From positions 19,365,752 to 19,429,751 of the forward strand of contig CM034237.1 of the NCBI GenBank assembly GCA_019916065.1: a DNA stretch of 64,000 bases, in the 5' to 3' direction. How positions within the stretch are numbered: position 1 is the stretch's first letter; every line of letters starts with the position of its first letter. Positions 56,090-64,000 of the stretch are shown here, in pieces. A program made the translations under genes and the position numbers. Origin of the DNA: Vitellaria paradoxa (taxonomy: Eukaryota; Streptophyta; Magnoliopsida; Ericales; Sapotaceae). The notes under the pieces are model-generated. The model saw only the letters and a list, made by a program, of their open reading frames with translations, was not told the DNA's origin and searched no databases.

Positions 56090-57020
56090 AACATATAGGG
56101 TGACCACTCGATGTCCTCACCTAGTTCATTTGGCATGCCTATGGACTCCTCGCCTCCACCTTTTACTCTTAAGCCTTTTCCTGTTGTTTCTACTCCATCA
56201 TTATCTGAGTTTCATCATCCCACCCCGGTAAAAGCTCCTCCTCTTTATCTTAAAGATTATCATTGCTATTCTACTATTGCTTCTCTTTATGAGCCTCGTT
56301 CTTATCGTGAGGTTAGTTCTGACCCACTTTGACAATAAGCAATGAATGATGAACTCAATGCTCTCATTTCTACCCATACTTGGGACCTAGTTGACTTGCC
56401 ACCTCATAAAACTACAGTAGGGTGTAATTGGGTTTATAAAATAAAGACTCAAGCAGATGGATCAGTGGAGTGTTATAAAGCTCGTCTTGTTACAAAGGGA
56501 TTTACTCAGGAGTATGGCATTGATTATGAGGAGACTTTTGCTCCCGTGGCTCGCCTAACTTCTTTTCAATCTTTGCTTGTTGTTGCAGTTATTCAGCGAT
56601 GAATGTTATTCCAAATGTATGTCAAAAATGCCTTCTTTAATGGTTATCTTACTGATGAGGTATACATGACACCTCCTCCTAGATATTCTCATCATTCTCA
56701 AAAGGTTTGTCAACTTCGTAAGGCACCTTATGGGCTTAAATAGCCTCCTCGGGCTTGGTTTTCTAAGTTTAGTTGTGTTTTAGCCCAGCAAGGTTTTGCA
56801 CCCAGTGCATATGATTCTACATTGTTTATTCCTCACTCCTCTACTGGTATCATTCTTCTACTACTTTATGTCGATGATATGGTTATAACTGAAAATGATT
56901 TATCTGGGATTAATGCACTTCAACATTTCTTAGTCAACACTTTAAAACGAAGGATTTGAGTAAACTTATCTATTTCTTGGGTCTTGAGGTGACTTCTAGT
57001 ACTGAGGGATAATATCTCTC
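56090..57020 (+). pseudogene. Copia reverse transcriptase (broken)
   Basis: A Pro/Ser-rich spacer (56111-56332) ends with SYREVSSDP. The frame at 56342-56602 reads [40 protein letters not shown] and [20 protein letters not shown], the start of copia RT. After a stop it continues with NAFFNGYLTDEVYMTPPP, APYGLK and the catalytic LLYVDDMVIT (56861-56890), which is intact. Further stops follow. Confidence 0.87.
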
Positions 57021-57810
57021 CTAAGCTAAATATGCTTCTAACCTTCTATCCCAAGCTAGTCTCATTGATAATAAAATTGTTGATAGTCCTTTGGAGACTA
57101 ATAAAAAATTACTTGCAACTGAGGGTGAACTTTTGTCTGATCCTACTCTTTATCGATAGCTTGTTGGGAGTCTTATTTATCTTATTGTGACTCACTCGGA
57201 CATCTCTCATGCTGTTACTTTGGTTAGCCAGTTTATGCGTGCACCTTGATCTACTCACTATGCAGCTATTATTCAGATTCTAAGGTATATCAAGATTTCA
57301 TGGGCTTTTCTTTTCCTCATCCTCTCTGTTATAGTTGTATACTTTTTTGGATGTTGATTGGGTTGGCGACCCTAGTAATCATCGCTCTGTTACTAAGTAT
57401 TGCTTCTTTCTTGGTACTTCACTCATCTATTGGCGAAGTAAGAAGCAGTTTATCAATGCTCGCTCCAACATCGAGGCTGAATATCGTGCACTTGCTGATT
57501 CTATTTTTGAGCTTATCTGGCTACGCTGGCATCTTACAGATATGGGTCTTTCTTTCAGCAGTAGCATTCATCTGTATTGTGATAATACTAGTGCCTTTTA
57601 GATTGCCTATAATGATGTCTTTCATGAGATACAAAGCATATAGAGATTGACTGTCATTTCATTCACCACCATGTCAAGCAAGGCACTCTTCAATTGTCCC
57701 ATATTTCTTCTGCTGATCAGCTTGTAGATATTTTTACTAAATCTCATCCTCCTGATCGTTATCATGAGCTTTCGTCCAAACTCAAGTTGGCCTCTTCATT
57801 ATCATCTTGA
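57021..57810 (+). pseudogene. Copia RT end and RNase H (broken)
   Basis: After frameshifted RT thumb text, the frame at 57335-57601 reads DVDWVGDPSNHRSVTKYCFF, WRSKKQFINARSNIEAEYRA and LIWLRWHLTDMGLSFSS, then LYCDNTSAF. This is copia RNase H, with Asp of DVDW, Glu of EAEYRA and Asp of CDNTSA present. A TAG follows where the family has a Gln or Trp. The coding region ends shortly before the polypurine tract. Confidence 0.85.
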
Positions 57811-57823
57811 GTTTAAGGGAGGG
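57811..57823 (+). promoter_or_regulatory. Copia polypurine tract
   Basis: GTTTAAGGGAGGG ends directly at the TG of the 3' LTR, the classic plant copia form. Confidence 0.88.
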
Positions 57824-58029
57824 TGTTGATATAGATAGAATTGGGAAATTATAATTTTGTATATAGAAATTAGGAAATCCTTTTCATTATAGGACGTTAT
57901 TTTAGTTTCTAATTCTTTTTTCTAACTTTGCCTATATAAAGACTTCTTTGTATTCTTGTAAATACACATCAATACAATTCTTTTATTTTTTTCATTAGTT
58001 CAATTCTCTATCCTCTCTTTATTTTATCA
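57824..58029 (+). repeat. 3' LTR of copia element
   Basis: TGTTGATATAG to TTTTATCA, 206 bp, TATA-like TATATAAA at 57933-57940. Closely similar to the 5' LTR apart from the 5' copy's two insertions, suggesting a younger insertion than the Tat element. Confidence 0.92.
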
Positions 58030-58726
58030 AAAAGTTTTAAATAAAGTACTAAACATATATCAAATTGGATTTTCTAAAAACCAACTTCAATATTGTTTTT
58101 GATTACCTAAATATTTGAATTTAAAAAAGTGCAACTCATAAAAGTTGTATCCCCTAAAGTCTAGTTTTCCAAAATATAAGACTTGTAAATATTGAAGTTA
58201 TAATATATTTTCTAGCAATTTTTGTTTAAATCATTATCTTTATTCATCCTTTACATGACACTTGTTCAATTTATTTTTTTATAATAAAAATTCTTTCTTA
58301 AAATTTATTTAAATCCTAAATATTTTGGATTATATAGTCTTCAACGCTTGTTCACAACTACTAGACCCTGTTCATATTGTATTAGTCTTAGAACACAATG
58401 ACTACTTGATTAATTGAGGTTTTCTAGTATAAGATGTTATTGTGTACGATATGAACATCTTCAAAAATAACTTTATTTCTTTTGGAAATGATTTAATCTT
58501 GGTTTAATTAAATATTTAAATATGACATTGATGTAAAGAATAAGACATTTAAATATTGGAGATGAGAACTCAACCGTTGATTTTGCTAGGGATGGTTTCC
58601 CTCATAATATGGCCATACAAACAATGGCTCAAGATTATTAATCAATGTGATAGACTGGCATACTCGCTCAACTTGGGAGGTCACTGAAAAGGTGTTGTTG
58701 TGATGGATTCGTAATCCTCAGTGCAT
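58030..58726. other. Spacer right of copia
   Basis: AT-rich, no gene supported. Confidence 0.35.
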
Positions 58727-59149
58727 AGATATAAAGACCTGAAATTTTGGAAAAAAAATTATATTTTATATCTATTTTATTATTTATTTAAAGATGCGGA
58801 TTTTTATTTTATTTAAACTTTTATTTTTATTAAATTTATTTAGTGTGATATGCCTAAAGATTTTATTTTATTTATAGATATATGCATGTGTACATGTAAT
58901 AAGTGCTGGGTGTGTTCTTTTGGCTAACAGAGGGGATGGATTCTGATTGGGTAAGAGAGGAGGTGCTTGTATTTTGGCTGGTTGATAGGGAGGTGTAATC
59001 CTATTGGCTAAAGTGTGTGGTAAGAGTTATTGTTTCATGGGGGAGACCTAGAGTTTGCTAAGTGGGAAAGGCTTGTTAGAGAAGATTGGTTGAGGCTTTT
59101 ATAAACCCCCTCTGCACTTAGTATCCAATTCCCCCCTAATAATTTGATC

Positions 59150-59150
<1 letters not shown>

Positions 59151-59181
<31 letters not shown>
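59151..59181. repeat. GA microsatellite
   Basis: 31 bp of uninterrupted AG/GA repeat about 50 bp downstream of the TATA-like box. Confidence 0.95.
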
Positions 59182-59184
<3 letters not shown>

Positions 59185-60489
59185 ATAGCTATCGGGTTAT
59201 TCTAGCAAGACCGTGTACAGAAAGAAGAAGAGGGGATCCACCTATGAATATTTTCTGAAGCATATTCGTGTCGAGTTTGTGAGCAGCTCGAAGTGAGGAT
59301 TGCGGGGTTGTTTTTTGCTGCCAACTCAAGTTAGTATTGATTACTTTTATATACCGATCATCTATGTGTATATCAAGGTATGTGGGGCTAGAATATAAGA
59401 TTTATTTTTCTTAATTTGTTGCAAAATTTTGTTTGTTTAAAAATGTACACGAGTTGGAAGTATGAACCATGCTTTTTTTTTTTTTTTGTGAATATGCTAC
59501 ATGAAATTCTGAGATTTAAATTGAGATGTTGCAAGGAAAATGTCAAAATGTTAAAAAGTTTATGTTTTGGACATGTATATATGTGATACATGCTTTGATT
59601 TTCTATATATTTCAGTCTTATAATTAATTAAATGACTAAACAAAATAATCTATATTTTGTTTTCATTAAAAAGGGTTTTATACATGTTTTGATGTGGGAA
59701 AATCATGTATTTGATATTTTGAAAATATTCATTTCTTGTTGTAAACTATGCAAAATTTCTGGAAAATGAAGGCTTGAAGCCTCGGGCTGCCTAAGGGCAA
59801 GGTACGAGGCATACTGGAATTTTCAAGGTGCTGAAAACTTGGGTACTCAAAGCTTTGCGTTGCCTGCGCCTAGACTACGAGGTATATTGCCAATGACTTG
59901 ATGATTCAAGCTATCTACGCCCAAGCTATGAGGTTCACTATTTTCTTTTTAAAAAGCTTTATATTTTTGAAATATTTTTCATACTTAAATGATATAGATT
60001 ACCTTAGACTCTTGTTATCACTAATTGAAGTTGTTAGAGTTCTCAAATTTGATTAATTATATGTCCTTTAAATATGTGTAATAAGAATTTTATGTGAATT
60101 ATTTACTTGTTTGAAAACAAGTATGCAACAGGCAATATAAAACTTAAACCCGAGAGACATTATATTCCATAAGATTTGTAAAATAAAGGTTGAACACAAA
60201 GAACCCAATTTAGGAAAAATCTTATGTATGATATACTATTGTTAAAAGAAATTGAATTGAAATTTATTATTAATATTGGAGTCATAGAGGGTACTAAAAG
60301 AGTAGGTTTTAGAGCCTAAGGGTCGAAAGTCTCGAAACCTGCACTTGGTGGTTTAGCATAACTAGTAGGCTAGAAACCTACGAAACATATAAATGGCTTG
60401 CACTAGTGTATGTTAGTATTGGGATTGAGCGACTGGTTTGCTTACTAAGGTAAGATGAGATAGACTAGGGCTATGGGACTAGGGCTATG

Positions 60490-60672
60490 AGATTGGTGAG
60501 TACATTTGGGACTATAGGACCAATTGTACCCCACGACTTAGGCCAAGGGATTTGATGAGTATATCTGGGACTGTAGGACTAATTGTACCCCACGGCTTAG
60601 GCTTGGGGATTTACTGAGTACATCTAGGATTAATTGTAGGATTAGTTGTACCCCACGGCTTAAGCCTAGGAT
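60490..60672 (+). repeat. 59-bp tandem repeat, three units
   Basis: Each unit contains a TGAGTACATCTGGGACT-like part, then a TTGTACCCCACGGCTTAGG-like part. The third unit has a short internal insertion. Confidence 0.9.
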
Positions 60673-60850
60673 TTATTTTTGGTTTAGTTCTGTTGTCACA
60701 GACTAACCTTGCAAAGTACCTGATATTGATATGTATATATTATGTGTGACTGAGGTGATAAATTTTGTTTTAGCATGAAACTGTGGGATCATGGATAAGT
60801 AATTGTTTAGTTAGAACAATATGATTAATGTAAAAATTATGATATTATTG

Positions 60851-61353
60851 TGAAGTGTGGTAAAGAAAAATGGTAAAATTAGGGTATGCATTGATTTTAA
60901 GGACTTGAATAATGCTTCACCTCAAGATGAATACCTTATGCCAATGGCTGATATGTTTGTAAATTCATTAGTTGGATATGAGGTTTTACCTTTACAGATG
61001 GAAATGCTGGCAATAACTAGATTCACATTGCCCCATAGGATGTTTCTAAAATGACATTTAGATGCCCTGGTGCTTTGGGAACATACGAATGGGTCGTCAT
61101 GCCCTTCAGCCTAAAAAATGCAAGAGCCACTTACCAAAGGGTTATGAATGTAATTTTTCATAATTTTATAGGCCGATTTATAGAAGTATACATCGATGAT
61201 GTCATAATAAAGTCTCAAAGGGCCGATCAACACCTTGCCACTTAGAGCACTCTTTTCAAAGGATGAAAATGAATCCCTTAAATATGCATTTGGTGTATCG
61301 GCTAGGAATTTTTTAGGCTTCCTTGTTCACAAAGGAGGCATCAAAGTTGAAAT
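60851..61353 (+). pseudogene. Tat-type reverse transcriptase fragment
   Basis: VVKKNGKIRVCIDFKDLNNA begins at about 60854. The catalytic-fold lead-in is lost in a frame break near 61050. TFRCPGALGTYEWVVMPFSL, RATYQRVMNVIFHNFIGRF and EVYIDDVIIKSQRADQHLAT follow, with YIDD as the catalytic pair. A third piece gives YAFGVSARNFLGFLVHKGGI. Wording is typical of Tat RT but clearly different from the RT at 16.6-17.5 kb, so it belongs to another family. It is truncated on the left at the putative LTR and on the right at about 61353. Confidence 0.87.
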
Positions 61354-62189
61354 TTTTGAATTACTCAAATCAATTAACCAATCATAGAAATAATGAACAT
61401 AAGATTGGTACCAAGGAAATCCTTCACCAATTAGCAAAGATAAAGCTCTGGGTCTGATTTCGAAGACCACCCAAGCTTCCACTATATAATTAGGTTATAA
61501 GTACCTAGAATCTCTATGACTCCTTACACGACTTCTTTTAAGCACTTGCTCGAATCCTCGGCATACCTAGACCAAGTAAAAATAAACTTTTCAACTTTTT
61601 AGAAAGCGAACAGAATTAAAAAGAGTAAAGAAAAACAAGAGAAAGACTTATAAGCTCATAAGGAAAAAATTCTCTTTCTCACAAGATCTCTAAAATATGG
61701 CCCTTCAATTCCATATTGTACATTAAGCTTAGGTGTATATATATAGACTTACAAGGTCATATTCCAATTAGAACTCAAATATATAAACAGATTTCCTAAA
61801 AATAAATTCCCTAAATGGAAATAGAATCTTTCAAATAATACATAGCTTGAACCATCGAAGTCCCTGTGCCCTGTAAGGCGGGTATACTACCAAAAAGTTA
61901 AAGGATCGCCTTCCTTATGCCTTGGCTGCGAGATGCACTACTTTGTTTTTTTCAGCTTTAAGTCTTCTATTTCCTTTTCAATATCTTCAAGATCCTTGTT
62001 GATTTATACATTATTCTCCTAAGTGTATTTTTATTCTTTTGGAAAATCTTGAGTTCCATTCAACTTAGGAAACATTCAAATCTTTTCTTCTCTTCAATTT
62101 AGAAAACATACCAATCTTGTCATATTTAATTTAAGATTTTGTACGAATTTGCCATTATAAAACCTTATAGAAATTGATAAGAATAAGGT
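61354..62189 (-). mobile_element. LTR-like insertion between Tat RT and RNase H fragments
   Basis: This 0.8-kb stretch has no Tat text, although related elements code continuously here. Read on the minus strand it contains a TATA-like TATATATATACACC (near 61744) followed by leader-like sequence ending with a TTGGTACCAATCTTATG segment, as at the end of some copia LTRs or primer-site regions. No partner copy confirms it. Confidence 0.35.
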
Positions 62190-62330
62190 AAAGGACAAGC
62201 CTTAGTTGACTTTATGGTCGATTACCCGTGCATTGATGTAGAAGATAATGACTTGGATTATGGTTCTTTAAATTTAATGTCTTTGAAACCTTGGCTTTTA
62301 TACTTTGACGGGTCGAGAATTAATGATTGA
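62190..62330 (+). pseudogene. Tat RNase H linker and aRNH start
   Basis: 47 codons in one frame to TGA 62328-62330: KGQALVDFMVDYPCID, then LKPWLLYFDGSRIND. KGQAL-DF leads into the archaeal-type RNase H of Tat elements, and YFDGSR holds its first catalytic Asp. It belongs with the RT fragment at 60851-61353. Nothing recognisable follows. Confidence 0.8.
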
Positions 62331-64000
62331 CCAAGGCTGACTAATGAGTCTCCCCAGAAAGGCTCTTATATATCGACCTAGTTATATATCGTTCACAGCA
62401 GACAATTAGATGGCCGATACAAAAAGATAATAGATGTTTCATGGGAATGCAACATCGATCACAAGAAGATTGGCAACATCAATCTTCACGACAATATAAA
62501 TAAGCTGATAAAGAGAAACTGTGAGATTAAGATGGATGGAATATATCAGCCATATATGATTAAACCGAAACAGTTAAGATATGTGTTGCATCCTAAAAAC
62601 ACGGGAATCACATAATAAGAAACTGTTCTCCAAGAATGTGTATAAGTGGAGAACATGCAAGAGTTATCCCTCTAGATCTGTTTATATATACTAGAAAAAA
62701 ATGAAGAGAAAGGGTTCCTCAACCAACATTCCCTCAATAGATTTCCTTTTTACTATTACTCCTTATCATTTTCAGCAGCAATAGGAGTAGTTTTAATTTA
62801 GTTTTTTCCTCATTCTCTATAAAGTCATTAAGGTTGTATGCTTATACAGTTTTAATTACTCGTGTCCGTTCTTCTCTGGAATTAAAGGCAGACATCTATA
62901 AGTGGCTAGGATTCAGGTAAATCTTGTTGCCTGTATTTACTTCTTCAGTGAAATCCTGTCTTTCTTCTTCTATTTATGCTTACACGTGATTACTACATAT
63001 CTGTACTTGTAATTAAGAAAATCCTACATTGTTATCACCTAAAATTTGTAACTTTGAATCTTTCTGTGGATTTGCTGGATCCTGGCATGCCCACACACAC
63101 ACAATAATAGCTTTAAGACAAAATCGTGAAACAACGTGCGTTTATTTGTTTCTATTGCAAACAATATATATATATATATATATTTTGACATTCTATCAAA
63201 TCAATCCATTTAACCTTATATATATATAATATATACCTCATCTTCACTTGTTGCCCGATGGTAGTTTTTTTTTTTTTTTTTTTTTTGCCAATCTAGGATT
63301 CTATGTATCATATATATATACACACAATCATAATTTTAATTCCTCAATTCTATCACGTCACCAAACCATCAAAATACTTTTTCTTTTTCTCTTCTGCCAA
63401 CAACTCCCATCAGTCAAATACTAATCCAATTATTTTCTTTTTCTAAACCATCCAGGGAACAAAAGCATAAAGCAAGCTTATGTACATATGTACCTACATG
63501 CACAACTTTTGATCCATTATTTGTTCATTTAACGATCAATCGAAACTAAATATATATATATAGATTACTAACCTGTGATAGCTATTTCACCGACCGCAGC
63601 TATTCTCCCTCCTCTCTTCTCTTTCTCAATCTTTTTTATAATATAATAAAATCCTAACTAGCAATCTTATTTATATATGTATAACCTCTTAATTAGGTGT
63701 AATCATGTCCACCTAAGTTACAACGAAACTCAAATCATATTTTAATTATAACAATCCTTTAAAAAAATCCACTAGTCCACATTTAAAGCCATCTAATTCC
63801 AATTAAAAAAATATGATAAATAATTAAAATAAATAATAATTTATTTATTTCTAGGTTTTAACATCCACTATATCCAAACAATGGGTAGGAGAAACTCTCA
63901 ACTTACGCTCTCCAAAAACAATATAGATTTACTTTCACCTCTCTGCCCACAGCCTCATACATTTATTGGCCACACCGATGGGTGATTCTCACACCACACC
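62331..64000. other. Right-end intergenic DNA
   Basis: No gene supported. The part up to about 62950 may be more retrotransposon sequence (several TTTATATATACTAG-like and leader-like patches). It holds simple repeats: CA run at about 63090-63103, TA runs at 63163-63182 and 63216-63236, a T-run at 63267-63286, and TA at 63550-63561. Confidence 0.4.

Larger units (their letters stand above)
53202..58029 (+). mobile_element. Ty1/copia retrotransposon, nearly full length
   Basis: LTRs at 53202-53461 and 57824-58029 end identically in TTTTATCA. Order inside is gag, protease, integrase, RT, RNase H, which is the copia order. Primer site at 53462 and polypurine tract at 57811-57823. Flanks AGAAG (53197-53201) and AAAAG (58030-58034) match at four of five bases, a likely decayed target duplication. 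4.8 kb, normal for the family. Stops and frameshifts throughout mean it is inactive. Confidence 0.92.
58727..60850 (+). mobile_element. Possible long chromovirus (Tekay/Del-type) LTR
   Basis: The stretch starting near GACCTGAAATTTTGGAAAAA (58736) reads like the start of plant Tekay-type LTRs. A TATA-like TTTTATAAACCCC lies at 59098. Further on are a long AT-rich body, repeated GGCTTAGG/CGAGG-type patches and a three-unit minisatellite (60490-60672), as in those LTRs. Right after it a Tat RT frame begins. No partner LTR is in the window, so this would be a solo or truncated LTR. Boundaries are approximate. Confidence 0.42.

Overview
This 64 kb window is nuclear DNA of a flowering plant, almost certainly a eudicot. 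It is AT-rich, carries all the common plant LTR-retrotransposon lineages, several short inverted-repeat elements, and one intron-containing R2R3-MYB gene with the 130-nt second exon typical of that family. No bacterial, organellar, CRISPR or rRNA features were seen. The species cannot be named from the sequence.

Layout. Positions 1-7017 are the 3' half of an Athila-like Ty3/gypsy element: integrase C-terminus, degenerate downstream ORFs, a scrambled block of interleaved inverted duplications, a non-coding 3' region and a 3' LTR of about 1.6 kb. It sits inside a dead chromovirus pol (7022-9270). An F-box pseudogene follows (9585-10336). A Tat-lineage Ty3/gypsy element occupies 13380-31040, bounded by LTRs and a perfect 5-bp target-site duplication (AAAAT). 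It has gag, protease, RT, RNase H, integrase, a 41-bp minisatellite and a degenerate antisense gene. Its pol is split by a second, pol-less Athila-like element (about 18830-24893) that has only gag, a small ORF, the 3' region and a 3' LTR, so it resembles a TR-GAG element. Between 31.1 and 37.1 kb lie short inverted-repeat elements and a foldback-like element (31811-33773).

The only gene that looks intact is the R2R3-MYB gene (38676-41263, plus strand, three exons, 243 aa). Its second intron appears to hold an antisense solo-LTR-like segment. Downstream are an RNase H-like gene fragment (42.5-42.8 kb), a long CTT microsatellite, Tourist/PIF-like MITEs (45572-46095 and 50358-50694) and a three-copy array of long AT-rich repeats (46.4-50.1 kb).

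A nearly complete but mutated Ty1/copia element lies at 53202-58029. The right end holds a possible long chromovirus-type LTR (about 58.7-60.85 kb) next to fragments of a second Tat element (RT 60851-61353, RNase H 62190-62330) that are separated by an LTR-like segment.

None of the transposon reading frames is intact. Many stops fall where related proteins have Trp or Gln, which is the pattern expected from C-to-T decay of methylated DNA. The parts most worth follow-up are the pol-less Athila element, a 62-nt non-coding block shared by the two Athila elements, their hairpin LTR starts, the antisense gene in the Tat element, and the interleaved inversion at 1.86-4.35 kb.
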